Shown: positions 23,264-32,233 of the stretch, in pieces | How the letters are laid out: every line of letters starts with the position of its first letter | Numbering within the stretch: the first letter of the stretch is position 1 | The notes under the pieces: generated by a model | The model's database searches: none | What the model was told of the DNA's origin: nothing | Seen by the model: only the letters and a program-made list of their open reading frames with translations | Translations under genes and position numbers: made by a program | Origin: Paenarthrobacter aurescens TC1 | GTDB taxonomy: Bacteria > Actinomycetota > Actinomycetes > Actinomycetales > Micrococcaceae | Assembly: GCA_000014925.1 (NCBI GenBank) | Contig: CP000474.1 | Span: 2,108,001 to 2,172,000, forward strand | Direction of reading: 5' to 3' | DNA length: 64,000 nt

Positions 23264-24769
23264 TTAGTTCTGGGGGAAACCCAGGTTGATGCCGCCGTGG
23301 CTGGGGTCGAGCCAGCGTGAGGTGATGGCCTTTTCACGGGTAAAGAACTGGAAGCCTTGCAGGCCGTAGGCCTTGGAGCTGCCGAAGATGGAGTCCTTGA
23401 AACCGCCGAAAGAGTAGTAGGCCACCGGCACAGGAATCGGCACGTTGATGCCCACCATGCCCACCTCGACCTCGGTCTGGAAGCGGCGGGCGGCGCCGCC
23501 GTCGTTGGTGAAAATCGCAGTGCCGTTGCCGAAAGCGCCGGAGTTGATCAGGTGCAGGCCCTCTTCGTAGCTCTTGACGCGGACCACCGCCAGAACGGGA
23601 CCGAAGATCTCCTCGGTGTAGACGCGGGAGGTGACGGGGACCTCGTCGATCAAGGTCGGGCCGAGCCAGAAGCCGTTCTCGTCGCCATCGACGGTGACGC
23701 CGCGGCCGTCCACCACAACCTTGGCGCCGTCCTCGATGGCGACGTCGATGTAGGCGGCCACTTTGTCGCGGTGCTGGCGGGTGACCAGCGGGCCCATGTC
23801 GCAGTTGCGGCGTCCGTCGCCGGTCCGCAGCGTAGACATGCGTGCGGTGATCTTCTCGATCAGTGCGTCGGCAACCGGCTCGACAGCGACCACCACGCTG
23901 ATGGCCATGCAGCGTTCGCCGGCGGATCCGAAGCCGGCGTTGATGGCCGCGTCGGCGGTCAGCTCGAGGTCGGCGTCGGGCAGGACCAGCATGTGGTTCT
24001 TTGCGCCGCCCAAGGCCTGGACGCGCTTGCCATTGCGGGCAGCGGTCTCGTAGATGTACTGGGCGATCGGGGTGGAGCCGACGAAGGAAATCGCCTTCAC
24101 GTCGGGGTGTTCCAGAAGACCATCGACGGCTTCCTTGTCGCCGTGGAGAACGTTGAAGACGCCATCCGGGAGTCCCGCCTCGGTGAACAGGGCAGCGAGC
24201 CAGTTGGCCGCCGTCGGGTCCTTTTCGCTCGGCTTCAACACCACGGTGTTGCCGGCGGCGATGGCGATCGGCAGGAACCACAGCGGAACCATGGCCGGGA
24301 AGTTGAACGGGCTGATAATGCCCACCACGCCCAGCGGCGACTTGGTGGAGTAAACGTCGACGCCGGAGGAGACATTCTCTGAATGCTCACCCTTGATGAG
24401 GTGCGGGAAGCCGGTAGCCAGCTCCACGACTTCCTGGCCGCGGGTGATTTCGCCGAGGGCATCGGAGACCACCTTGCCGTGCTCGGAAGTGATGATCTGG
24501 GCGAGTTCGCCCTTGCGGTCGTTGAGGAGTTCCCGAAAGCGGAAGATGATTTGCTGGCGCTTGGTGATGGACAGGTCACGCCAGGCAGGGAACGCCTTGT
24601 GGGCCGAGGCGATGGCTGACTCGGTGTCCTCGGTGTTGCCAAGGTTGACCAGCTTGGTCTCCCTGCCGAGGGCGGGGTCGAAGACCGGGGCGGTGCGGTC
24701 GCCGGACGACGGTGACTCGGCGCCACCGATCCAGTGCGGGACCACCTGGAGTTCGTTGATTTCAGACAA
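23264..24769 (-). CDS. mmsA: CoA-acylating (methyl)malonate-semialdehyde dehydrogenase
   Basis: Converts malonate semialdehyde to acetyl-CoA or methylmalonate semialdehyde to propionyl-CoA, with NAD and CoA, in beta-alanine, valine/pyrimidine or inositol catabolism. 501 residues. Visible are the N-terminal VVPHWIGGAESPSSGDRTAPVFDPALG, PLGVVGIISPFNFPAMVPLWF, LGGAKNHMLVLPDADL and the nucleophile Cys in GFGSAGERCMAISV, all diagnostic for the MMSDH group. I chose TTG 24769 (start of SEINELQVVPHW, with AAGAGAA upstream); GTG 24820 is an alternative. Convergent with pucR. A palindrome lies 82 nt upstream. Confidence 0.9.
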   Translation of the reverse strand: MSEINELQVVPHWIGGAESPSSGDRTAPVFDPALGRETKLVNLGNTEDTESAIASAHKAFPAWRDLSITKRQQIIFRFRELLNDRKGELAQIITSEHGKVVSDALGEITRGQEVVELATGFPHLIKGEHSENVSSGVDVYSTKSPLGVVGIISPFNFPAMVPLWFLPIAIAAGNTVVLKPSEKDPTAANWLAALFTEAGLPDGVFNVLHGDKEAVDGLLEHPDVKAISFVGSTPIAQYIYETAARNGKRVQALGGAKNHMLVLPDADLELTADAAINAGFGSAGERCMAISVVVAVEPVADALIEKITARMSTLRTGDGRRNCDMGPLVTRQHRDKVAAYIDVAIEDGAKVVVDGRGVTVDGDENGFWLGPTLIDEVPVTSRVYTEEIFGPVLAVVRVKSYEEGLHLINSGAFGNGTAIFTNDGGAARRFQTEVEVGMVGINVPIPVPVAYYSFGGFKDSIFGSSKAYGLQGFQFFTREKAITSRWLDPSHGGINLGFPQN

Positions 24770-24851
24770 TGCGTTCTCTTTTCTGCCGACGGGATCGATG
24801 TGTGAAGCATCTGGATCCACAGTAGGCAGCGCTCTCGGGAAAGACGCATAT

Positions 24852-24870
24852 ACAAGTGGTTACCTTGTAA
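24852..24870. promoter_or_regulatory. Palindromic operator candidate upstream of mmsA
   Basis: TACAAGTGGTTACCTTGTA has perfect 6-bp arms (TACAAG/CTTGTA) 7 nt apart, 82 nt upstream of the mmsA start and 149 nt from the end of mtr. The regulator is not identifiable; it does not match the repeat near pucR. Confidence 0.5.
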
Positions 24871-25018
24871 CCCCTAGATAGACATATGTATATCGCCGTC
24901 GCTACTGCGCACCTTTGTTGCCCCTAACAATCACAGGAAGGCATGGGGGCGGAATACGCCCGGGCGTCATAGTCGGTGCGGACGCACACTTTCCGCCACC
25001 TTTCCAGGGGTGGTTCGA

Positions 25019-26428
25019 TTATTTGAAGGTGAGTCCCAGCAGGGCGTTTTCGGTCACCTCGGGCAGGGCGGGGTGGATCCAGTATTGCTTGGCGGCGAAC
25101 TGGCGGACGTCGAGGTCGAAGGCCAGGACGGTGATCATTTGTTGGACCAAGGTTGATGCTTGGGGGCCCATGTAGTGGGCGCCGAGGAGTTTGCCGGTGT
25201 CTTGGTCGGCAATGAGTTTGCAGATGCTGGTGGTGTCTTCCATGGCCCAGCCGTAGGCGACGTCCCCGTAGCTCTGGACCTTGGTGGTCACGTTATGCCC
25301 GCGTTCGCGGGCTTGGGATTCTGTCATACCGACGGTGGCGATCTGGGGATGGGTGAAAATGGCTGCGGGGACGTGGTCGTGTGGCATTTTCTGCATGTTG
25401 TCCGGGTTGAGCAGGTTGTGGCGCACGGCGCGCATCTCGGCGTTGGCGACGTGTTTGAGCATGTACGGCGAGGAGACGTCACCGAGGGCCCAGACACCTG
25501 CAGCTGAGGTTGACCGGCCGTACTCGTCCACCTTGATACGTCCGGCGCCTATCGTCTCGATCCCGCCGGAGGGCAGGTCCAATAGGTCCCCGTTAGGGAT
25601 GCGCCCGGTGGCCACCAGCAGTACCTCCCCGGTGGCGGAGGAACCGTCGTCGAGCGTGACGGTGATGCCCCGGTCTGTCTGCTCAGCGCTGGTGGTGGTC
25701 CGTCCGGACCGGATATCGAAACGTTTGGCGGCCAGGTTGTTGTACGGGTCAAGCAGGTCCTCGTCGAGGTGCCGCAGGAGCGTGGAACGGGCGATGATGG
25801 TGACGTCCGTGCCAAGGGCGTCGAAGACGTGGGCGAACTCCATGGCGATGTAGCCGCCGCCGATGATGACCAAGGATTTAGGCAGCTGCGGGAGCCGCAT
25901 GATGTCCTCGTTGGTGTGGTACCGCACGCCCGAGGCGGAGATGACGTCGGGTACGGCAGGCCTGGAGCCTGCGGCGATGACGATCCGGTCACCGGAGATG
26001 GTTCTCTGCTGGCTTCCTTGGCCGGTGCGTAAGGTGCGTTCTCCGACGAAGACCGCGTGCTGGTCGTAGACGTCGATGTTCGGCGTCCGTGGGCCGCGAC
26101 GGTATTCTTCACCGGCGGCGGAGTCGGGGTCGATGCGGTCCTCGAAGATACGGCTGACAATGCCCGGCCAGTCTACGGAGTTGACCTCGGCGTGGAGGCC
26201 CAGCCGACCGGACTCGACGGTCTGCAGGGCGGTATCGGCGGTGTAGACGTACATTTTCGACGGGATGCAGCCAGCGTTCAGGCAGGTGCCACCGAAGGAC
26301 CCTTCCTCGATGATCGCGATCGACTGGTCTTCGAACTCGGGACCAGGAATGGAGTTCCCGGAGCCGGTGCCGATGATGATCAGATCGTAGTGCCGATCCA
26401 CGGTGGTCTTGCCGGCAGTGGTGTGCAT
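25019..26428 (-). CDS. mtr: Mycothione reductase
   Basis: A flavoprotein disulfide reductase that keeps mycothiol reduced with NADPH in the cytoplasm. 469 residues. The FAD motif DLIIIGTGSGN is near the N-terminus, the redox disulfide is in GGTCLNAGCIPSKM, the NAD(P) motif is VIIGGGYIAMEFAHV, and the C-terminal interface has the catalytic His in WIHPALPEVTENAL. The sequence matches mycothione reductase more than lipoamide or glutathione reductase (GSGNSIPGPEF and KMYVYTAD). ATG 26428 is preferred over GTG 26443 because GTGAGGA lies just upstream of it. Not in an operon with its neighbours. Confidence 0.93.
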   Translation of the reverse strand: MHTTAGKTTVDRHYDLIIIGTGSGNSIPGPEFEDQSIAIIEEGSFGGTCLNAGCIPSKMYVYTADTALQTVESGRLGLHAEVNSVDWPGIVSRIFEDRIDPDSAAGEEYRRGPRTPNIDVYDQHAVFVGERTLRTGQGSQQRTISGDRIVIAAGSRPAVPDVISASGVRYHTNEDIMRLPQLPKSLVIIGGGYIAMEFAHVFDALGTDVTIIARSTLLRHLDEDLLDPYNNLAAKRFDIRSGRTTTSAEQTDRGITVTLDDGSSATGEVLLVATGRIPNGDLLDLPSGGIETIGAGRIKVDEYGRSTSAAGVWALGDVSSPYMLKHVANAEMRAVRHNLLNPDNMQKMPHDHVPAAIFTHPQIATVGMTESQARERGHNVTTKVQSYGDVAYGWAMEDTTSICKLIADQDTGKLLGAHYMGPQASTLVQQMITVLAFDLDVRQFAAKQYWIHPALPEVTENALLGLTFK

Positions 26429-26640
26429 GGAAGTGGTCCTCACTCTGGGGTCTTCTCCACCCTACTGAACAGCACCTGAACGAGACGGGAGATATCGGCT
26501 AGGTGCGTGTGGCTGGCTGCGTCGCGACTGCCCTCATTCCGCCTCGCGATATGCCTTCACTCTCTGTGCTGATGCTTACGTGCCTGTCCGGTTCGTAGGC
26601 GCTGACCTGGAAGTTGAGATCCGTTCGAGCCGGCCATTTG

Positions 26641-26678
26641 GCAGCCCCTGTGGAGTGGTAAACCTCAAAAGGGGCTGC
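26641..26678. other. Hairpin in the 289-bp gap between mtr and the SCO1664-family gene
   Basis: GCAGCCCC (26641-26648) pairs with GGGGCTGC (26671-26678) across a 22-nt loop. It lies downstream of the minus-strand SCO1664-family gene and could be its terminator, but no T-tract follows. The rest of 26429-26717 shows no convincing gene; a 62-codon minus-strand frame at 26499-26687 has no ribosome site or recognisable product. Confidence 0.35.
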
Positions 26679-26717
26679 TGCGCTCAAGACATTATTGATC
26701 TTTGACCAGCCAATCTC

Positions 26718-27485
26718 TTAGAACAGCGGCCAAGGCACCGCCGACATCTCACCACTCGGAGCCGGGAATCGCCCTGCCAAGCGCAACCGGGCGCAGCGCG
26801 TGCCGAGCGATGCGATTTCTTCGGCGCTCAGCAAGTCCGCCAGTTCTCGGCCAAGTCCGTGGTGCAATCCTTCGCTGACACGGTCAATTCCGTCGCATTC
26901 CTCGGCGGTCAGGGCGTCTCCGAGCCATCCCCATAGCACCGTGCGCAGCTTGTGGTCAGTGTGGAAGGTGAGCCCATGGTCAACGCCATGCCGGTGTCCG
27001 TTGGTCATGGCTAGGATGTGGTTGCCCTTGCGATCAGCGTTGTTGACCACCAGGTCGAACACCGCCATGCGCCTGAGGGCTGGTGAGTCTTCGTGAACGA
27101 GGGCCACCCTCTGTCCATTCTCATCGTGTCCCTCGAGGACTTGCTTCCAGCCTGTCTCCGGCAGGTTCTCCGTCGGGACCAGGTCCACGGCGGCTTGGAC
27201 GGGGTCGTGCTCCCGCCAGAGTTGGACCATTCCGTCGCCCAAGGGCCCGTCGCGCAACCATGTGCGTGGCACGATGTCCCAGCCCAAGACCTGCGAGACC
27301 AGATAGGCGGCCACTTCACGGTGGGCGAGAGTGCCGTCGGGAAAATCCCACAGCGGGCTTTCGCCTGCTATCGGCTTGTAGACGACAGGTACGTCGCCGA
27401 TGCTGCCCAGAAATGTAGCGTTTGAGGCGGTTGTGATGCGGCCGGTCAGCGTTAGCTCGGCAGTCAATAAGTCAGGCGCAGGCAT
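26718..27485 (-). CDS. SCO1664-family conserved protein (PI3/4-kinase-like fold)
   Basis: A 255-residue protein of the actinobacterial SCO1664 family (TIGR03843), distantly related to phosphatidylinositol 3/4-kinases. The family hallmarks seen here are YKPIAGESPLWDFPDG, LAHREVAAYLVSQVLGWDIVP, FDLVVNNADRKGNHIL with an Asn-Asp motif resembling a kinase catalytic loop, and VDHGLTFH. The biochemical role is not established. Its start overlaps the stop of the upstream DUF3090 gene by 1 nt, and it is the last gene of a three-gene operon conserved across Actinobacteria. Confidence 0.9.
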   Translation of the reverse strand: MPAPDLLTAELTLTGRITTASNATFLGSIGDVPVVYKPIAGESPLWDFPDGTLAHREVAAYLVSQVLGWDIVPRTWLRDGPLGDGMVQLWREHDPVQAAVDLVPTENLPETGWKQVLEGHDENGQRVALVHEDSPALRRMAVFDLVVNNADRKGNHILAMTNGHRHGVDHGLTFHTDHKLRTVLWGWLGDALTAEECDGIDRVSEGLHHGLGRELADLLSAEEIASLGTRCARLRLAGRFPAPSGEMSAVPWPLF

Positions 27486-28039
27486 CAGGCCTCGGGAAGG
27501 GTGCAGGTGTGTCCGTCGGCATCAATGGGGTAACCGCACAGCGAGCAGGTGGGACGCCCGGCACCCACGATCTCACGGGTGCGCTTGGCGAAAGCCCGTG
27601 CGGTGCCCACCGGCATTCGCACCAGCAGCATCATGTCCAGTTCGTCGGCGCCTTCTTCGAGGGGGTCGTCGTTGTCATCAGTATCTACATCGGCGAGGGG
27701 ATAAGCCTCGAGGACAACCTGGGCCGTAGTTGGGTCCCAACCCAGACTCATGGCGCCGGTGCGGAACTGCTCCTGAGGGGCCTCGATGGGGTCGTTGTCG
27801 ACGAGTTCAATGGGAGTACTCGTGGGAACGCTGAAGGGGTTGCCGTCGACGGTGATGAGCTGATCGAGCATTTCGTCGATCTTCTCCGCGAGCAGAGCCG
27901 ATTGCTGCTTTTCGAGGGCGACGCTCACGATCTGTGCCCCTGCGCGGACCTGCAGGTAGAACGTGCGCTCTCCTGGAAGGCCAATGGTGCCGATGACTAC
28001 CCGATCAGGCCAGGCAAATTCGTGAACGCGTGTGGGCAT
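27485..28039 (-). CDS. DUF3090-family protein (SCO1665-like)
   Basis: A 184-residue protein of the DUF3090/TIGR03847 family. The N-terminal HEFAWPDRVVIGTIGLPGER is typical, followed by the coiled segment AEKIDEMLDQLI, the acidic DDNDDPLEEGAD and a C-terminal probable zinc ribbon CSLCGYPIDADGHTC, with four metal-binding positions (C-x2-C and H-x-C). Function is unknown. It is always next to the SCO1664-family protein and often to a histidine phosphatase, as here, with 24 nt to the upstream gene. Confidence 0.92.
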   Translation of the reverse strand: MPTRVHEFAWPDRVVIGTIGLPGERTFYLQVRAGAQIVSVALEKQQSALLAEKIDEMLDQLITVDGNPFSVPTSTPIELVDNDPIEAPQEQFRTGAMSLGWDPTTAQVVLEAYPLADVDTDDNDDPLEEGADELDMMLLVRMPVGTARAFAKRTREIVGAGRPTCSLCGYPIDADGHTCTLPEA

Positions 28040-28063
28040 GTCATTATCTTAGGCACACGTGGT

Positions 28064-28756
28064 TCACGCCGTCTTCTGCCCCGCACCGCCTCCCACGGGC
28101 GCGTCGCCGGAACGGATACCGTTTGACAGCCACTCGAGGTCACCCGCTTCGGTATTGGTCGCGTAGACGCTCGGCCTACTAGCGCTGTAGTTGATGATTG
28201 ATGCGGAGGCCGGGCTCACGTTGAGACGCTGGAACAGGTCGAGGTGCATACCGAGCGCGTCGGCAAGGATTGACTTGATGACGTCGCCGTGACTGACGGC
28301 TACCCACACGGCGCCTGGCCCGAACTCGGCTTCGAAGGCTGCATCGTGGCGTCGAATCGCTGCCACCGACCGAGCCTGCATCGCGGCCATGGATTCACCG
28401 CCAGGAAAGACGACGGCGGATGGTTGCGATTGGACCACAGGCCACAAATCCTCGGTCGCAAGTTCACTGAGCTTGCGCCCCTGCCACTGACCGTAATCGC
28501 ACTCGTTCAGGTCGGGATCGACCGGCGCGAACGGCGTGCCGGCCTGGCGATCGAGGATAATGCTGGCGGTCTGCCGACACCGCTCGAGAGGGCTCGACAC
28601 CACAGCGACTACGGGCACAGCCGCGAGCCGTTCTCCGGTAAGAGCAGCTTGGTCGCGCCCGGTTTGGTCCAGACTGACGCCAAGTGCCCGCCCGGCCAGC
28701 AGCCCGGTGGCATTGGCTGTGGTGCGGCCGTGCCGCACGAGAATAACTGTCGCCAT
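28064..28756 (-). CDS. Histidine phosphatase superfamily protein (MSMEG_4193-like)
   Basis: A 230-residue phosphoglycerate-mutase-like phosphatase. The phosphohistidine motif is at the N-terminus ([11 protein letters not shown], His about residue 8-9), with [11 protein letters not shown], the catalytic Glu/Asp in [11 protein letters not shown] and the second His in [15 protein letters not shown]. The length and DUF3090/SCO1664 context fit the TIGR03848 family; the substrate is unknown. It is the first gene of the three-gene minus-strand operon. The start is 59 nt from the divergent AAA ATPase gene. Confidence 0.9.
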   Translation of the reverse strand: MATVILVRHGRTTANATGLLAGRALGVSLDQTGRDQAALTGERLAAVPVVAVVSSPLERCRQTASIILDRQAGTPFAPVDPDLNECDYGQWQGRKLSELATEDLWPVVQSQPSAVVFPGGESMAAMQARSVAAIRRHDAAFEAEFGPGAVWVAVSHGDVIKSILADALGMHLDLFQRLNVSPASASIINYSASRPSVYATNTEAGDLEWLSNGIRSGDAPVGGGAGQKTA

Positions 28757-28815
28757 CCACCCAGCCTAACCACCGTTCGCTCATGGTGCAGGACAACGAG
28801 GACTACAGTGGATGT

Positions 28816-29850
28816 ATGGCTGCCAGCCGCAATCCGCTCGATGACCTGCGCGAAACCATCGGTCATCTGGCCAATCAGCTCAAGCTGCCCGGTTCGGAGC
28901 GCGTCGACGACCTGGTGGGCGATCTCATCGGTGCCAGGCCCGGCCCTGCCCGGCCGCTGTCCGAGGTGCAGGCCGAACTCGATGCCCTGGTGGGACTGGA
29001 GACCGTGAAGGAACAAGTGCGCGCCCTCGTCGCACTTCTTCAGGTCCAGGCCCGCCGTAAGACGCACGGCCTTCCGGAGGTGGCCACATCACAGCATCTG
29101 GTGTTCCTCGGAAACCCGGGCACTGGCAAGACGACCGTGGCACGGCTCCTGGCCGAGATGTACCGCGCGGTGGGTTTGCTGCAGAAAGGACACCTTGTGG
29201 AGGTGGACCGTTCCGGCCTGGTGGGGCAGTACGTCGGTGCGACCGCCATCAAGACGGACCGGGTGATCCGGCGGGCGCTTGATGGTGTCCTGTTCATCGA
29301 TGAGGCCTACGCGTTGGCCCCGGAAGACGGCCGCATGGATTTCGGCCCCGAGGCGATCGAGGTCCTGCTCAAGCGGATGGAGGACCACCGCCACCGGCTG
29401 GTGGTGATCGTGGCAGGATACCCGCGGCTGATGGAGTCCTTCTTGCTATCCAACCCCGGGCTGCGTTCCCGGTTCGCCCGGGAGATCACGTTCCCCGACT
29501 ACTCCGTCGACGCACTCCAGACGATTTTCCATCAGATGCTGGCCCAACATGAGTACACGCTGGAGCCTGATGCGGACCAGATGCTGCGCCGCATCCTCGC
29601 CGGGCTCCATGCAGGCGAGGACTCCGGCAACGCACGGTTCGCCCGTACGCTGTTCGAACAGGCGCTCAACCGCCAGGCGCTGCGGCTCTCGCTCGACGGT
29701 GAACAAAGTCTCGACGCACTTGATCGCGAGGCCCTCATGAAGCTCACCGCGGACGACATCGTCGGGGCCGCTCTGGCCCTGGGTGAGGAACCCGAGCCGG
29801 AACCGACGCCGGAACCGGAGCCGTCACGCTGGTGGCGCTGGTTGGCCTGA
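28816..29850 (+). CDS. CbbX/SpoVK-like AAA+ ATPase
   Basis: A 344-residue single-ring AAA+ protein, a likely protein remodeller. Walker A is GNPGTGKTT, Walker [11 protein letters not shown], sensor 1 VVIVAGY and the arginine finger region [12 protein letters not shown], all as in CbbX and the C-terminal domains of ESX EccA. The C-terminal tail has a Pro-Glu run ([12 protein letters not shown]) and ends SRWWRWLA, which may touch a membrane. I chose ATG 28816: TACAGT (28804-28809) sits 6 nt upstream, so the mRNA may be leaderless. ATG 28783 is an alternative that has no ribosome site. No Rubisco or ESX genes are nearby, so the client is unknown. Confidence 0.85.
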   Translation: MAASRNPLDDLRETIGHLANQLKLPGSERVDDLVGDLIGARPGPARPLSEVQAELDALVGLETVKEQVRALVALLQVQARRKTHGLPEVATSQHLVFLGNPGTGKTTVARLLAEMYRAVGLLQKGHLVEVDRSGLVGQYVGATAIKTDRVIRRALDGVLFIDEAYALAPEDGRMDFGPEAIEVLLKRMEDHRHRLVVIVAGYPRLMESFLLSNPGLRSRFAREITFPDYSVDALQTIFHQMLAQHEYTLEPDADQMLRRILAGLHAGEDSGNARFARTLFEQALNRQALRLSLDGEQSLDALDREALMKLTADDIVGAALALGEEPEPEPTPEPEPSRWWRWLA

Positions 29851-29894
29851 CGGGATCCGTGGCGACACCCAAATTTTCAAGGGCGTGGTACTAG

Positions 29895-29937
29895 CCGGCG
29901 TCACCGCGGGGGCAGTTCGCTGCCACGGTGACGCCGG
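29895..29937. terminator. Bidirectional terminator hairpin between convergent genes
   Basis: A perfect 12-bp GC-rich stem, CCGGCGTCACCG (29895-29906) with 29926-29937, lies between the ends of the AAA ATPase gene and the 2-hydroxyacid dehydrogenase gene. T-tracts are poor on both sides, as often in high-GC actinobacteria. Confidence 0.55.
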
Positions 29938-29963
29938 TTCGGGTAGAGGTTTCTCCGAACGCG

Positions 29964-30923
29964 CTAAACGATCGGGGCGGGTGGTTGTTCTCCGCTCAAC
30001 ACTGCAAGTGTGTTGTCGGCTGCGAGCATGGCCATGGCGGTGCGTGTCTCCACCGTGGCCGAGCCGAGGTGCGGAAGAAGCGCAACATTGTCCAGCTCCA
30101 GTAGCCCGGGATGGACACGGGGTTCCTGCTCGTAGACGTCGAGCCCGGCTCCGGCGATTGCACCCTCTCGAAGCGCGGATGCCAGTGCGTCTTCGTCAAC
30201 GATCGGTCCGCGGGCGGTGTTGACGAGGAACGCCGAATTCTTCATGGCCGCGAGTTGCCCGGCCCCGATCAGGTGATGAGTGGCGGGCCCATAGGGGCAG
30301 TGCAATGACACGACGTCGGACAAGGTCAGCAGCTCGTCGAGATCGAAACGTCGTGCGTCCAGTTCGGCGGCGATCTGAGGGTCGATCTCGCTGCGGGATT
30401 GGTAGACGATGTCCATGCCGAAGGCTTTGGCCCTGCGCGCGGTTGCTTGCCCGATGCCGCCCATGCCCACGACGCCGAGAGTCTTGCCCTGCAGGCTGGA
30501 CCCGAGCAGGAAGAACATGCCCCACTTCCAAGCCTGGCCGGAGCGGATGAGCCGTTCACCCTCGCCGAGTCGTCGGGTTGCCATGAGGATGAGGCCGAAC
30601 GCGATGTCGGCTGTGGCCTCGGTGAGCACGCCGGGCGTGTTGGTGGCCACGACGCCCCGTTCAGTGCAGGCGGGCACGTCGATGTTGTCATAGCCGACGG
30701 CGACGTTCGCCACGACTTTGAGCTGCGGTCCGGCGGCGTCGAGCAGCTCGGCATCGACGCGCTCGGTGAGCAGGGACACGATCGCATCGGCACCGGCTAC
30801 GCGGCGCAGGAGTTCTTCGCGGGAAATGGTCTCGGGACCATCCCAGGCATCGACGTCGTGTTCGGCGCGGAGCTTTTCAATGGCAGCATCGGGAATGCGT
30901 CCCGTGACGACAACCCGGCTCAT
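29964..30923 (-). CDS. D-2-hydroxyacid dehydrogenase (glyoxylate/hydroxypyruvate reductase-like)
   Basis: A 319-residue NAD(P)-dependent enzyme reducing 2-oxoacids to D-2-hydroxyacids. It has the substrate domain with NVAVGYDNIDVPACTERG, the Rossmann motif VVGMGGIGQATARRAKAFGM, and the catalytic triad Arg (VNTARGPIVDE), Glu (DVYEQEPRVHPGL) and His (LLPHLGSAT). It resembles glyoxylate and hydroxypyruvate reductases. Its first 4 nt overlap the stop of the upstream aminotransferase gene, so the two are co-translated; a route from an amino acid to its 2-oxoacid and then 2-hydroxyacid is inferred. Confidence 0.88.
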   Translation of the reverse strand: MSRVVVTGRIPDAAIEKLRAEHDVDAWDGPETISREELLRRVAGADAIVSLLTERVDAELLDAAGPQLKVVANVAVGYDNIDVPACTERGVVATNTPGVLTEATADIAFGLILMATRRLGEGERLIRSGQAWKWGMFFLLGSSLQGKTLGVVGMGGIGQATARRAKAFGMDIVYQSRSEIDPQIAAELDARRFDLDELLTLSDVVSLHCPYGPATHHLIGAGQLAAMKNSAFLVNTARGPIVDEDALASALREGAIAGAGLDVYEQEPRVHPGLLELDNVALLPHLGSATVETRTAMAMLAADNTLAVLSGEQPPAPIV

Positions 30924-32119
30924 GCCGTCGCGATCCAGTCGCGCAGGCGGCCAAGGCCGTCGCGGATGTCCGCGACGTCGATGCCTGAGTAGGCGAGCCG
31001 GATGTACTGCCGCTCCTCGCCAGGTTGGCGGCGCCCGAAGTGCTCACGAGTGCAGAAGGAGACGCCGGTTTTGTAGAGTGCGTCGCTGGCGAAGTCTCCG
31101 ACTGCCGTGTAGCCCATCTTTTCCATGGCGGCGGTGACATCGGGGAACAGATAGAACGTGGATTGTGGCACAGCGACGTGCATGCCGGGGATGGCGTTCA
31201 CGAGCTCGCATGCAGCATCCCGGCGTTCACGCAGAATGTCGAGCATCTGTTGGACCGGTTCCTGGGTGCCGCGGAGTGCTTCGATTCCGGCCCACTGTAC
31301 GTAGTGGGTGGTGCAGGATTCGTCGTTGGTGTTGAGGGTGCTGAGTACTTTGGCGATCTCGAGTGGCGCAACGGCGCAGCCGAGGCGTGAGCCGGTCATG
31401 GCGAACTTCTTGCTGAAGGTGTAGAGGATGACGGTGCGCTCTGCCATGCCTGGAAGGGACGCGATCGAGCTGGAGACACCCTCGTAGCGGGTCTCGAAAT
31501 AGGCCTCGTCGGAGAGCACCCAGAGGTCGTGCTCCTGCGCGATTTGGGCGATGGCTTCACGTTCGGCGGCAGTCGACTCGGCTGAGATGGGATTCTGCAG
31601 GTCGTTGTAGATGATTGCGGCCGTGTTCGGTGTTATGGACGCGCGCACCTGGTCGAGGTCAATGGAGAAGCCTTGGCTGGTGGGGAGGTAGCGGTAGGGC
31701 ACCGCGGTGCCTCCGAGGTATTCGATCTGTGACTCGTAGATCGGGAATCCAGGGTTCGGGTAGAGCACTTCCTGTCCGGGGTTCATGACTGCCTGCAGGA
31801 ACTTGGTGATGACGGGCTTGCCTCCGGTCATGACCACGACGTTGTCGGGGGACAGGCTGATGCCGCGACGTGAGCCTATATCCTCGGCGAGGGCTTCGCG
31901 CAGCTGTGGGATGCCGGGCCCGGGGCAGTAGCCTGTGTGGCCGTCAGCGATGGCCTTGCTCATTGCCTCGACGATATGCGGGGCGGTGGGGATGTTGATA
32001 TCGCCGAGGTGGAAGGGGTAAACCAGATTCCCCTTGGCCTTCCATGAGGCCGCAGCTTGGGCGACGCTAAAGGCGGTTTCGGTGCCGAGCCGTTCGAGTC
32101 GTTGCGCGAGATGCTGCAT
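30920..32119 (-). CDS. Class I/II PLP-dependent aminotransferase
   Basis: A 399-residue aspartate-aminotransferase-fold enzyme. The PLP-binding elements are present: NPISAESTAAERE, the Asp/Tyr in LWVLSDEAYFET and the Schiff-base Lys in YTFSKKFAMTGSRLG. N-terminal LVYPFHLGDINIPTAPHIVEA replaces the common LxxGEP segment. Substrate is not evident. ATG 32119 follows GAGGAG by 8 nt; an upstream in-frame ATG at 32149 is less likely. It is translationally coupled to the 2-hydroxyacid dehydrogenase downstream. The two may degrade or salvage an amino acid together. Confidence 0.88.
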   Translation of the reverse strand: MQHLAQRLERLGTETAFSVAQAAASWKAKGNLVYPFHLGDINIPTAPHIVEAMSKAIADGHTGYCPGPGIPQLREALAEDIGSRRGISLSPDNVVVMTGGKPVITKFLQAVMNPGQEVLYPNPGFPIYESQIEYLGGTAVPYRYLPTSQGFSIDLDQVRASITPNTAAIIYNDLQNPISAESTAAEREAIAQIAQEHDLWVLSDEAYFETRYEGVSSSIASLPGMAERTVILYTFSKKFAMTGSRLGCAVAPLEIAKVLSTLNTNDESCTTHYVQWAGIEALRGTQEPVQQMLDILRERRDAACELVNAIPGMHVAVPQSTFYLFPDVTAAMEKMGYTAVGDFASDALYKTGVSFCTREHFGRRQPGEERQYIRLAYSGIDVADIRDGLGRLRDWIATA

Positions 32120-32233
32120 GCTATTTACTCCTCGTTGAGTCTGATACATCAGTAGACATCTAATACGTAACTAATATATCAAAGGCTCATGTGAGCTGGC
32201 CAACATAGCTCGCCGGAACGTCGGGCCCTGCTT

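Noticed and set aside
23357..24382. 341-codon open frame antisense to mmsA
   Set aside because: It mirrors mmsA codons on the opposite strand in a high-GC gene; no recognisable domain and no ribosome site.
24956..24967. ACGCCCGGGCGT palindrome downstream of mtr
   Set aside because: Short, perfect GC-rich palindromes are expected by chance in this GC content; there is no second copy or T-tract.
26499..26687. 62-codon minus-strand frame in the mtr/SCO1664 gap
   Set aside because: No ribosome site, no family and no operon context; it could be a pseudogene remnant but there is no positive evidence.
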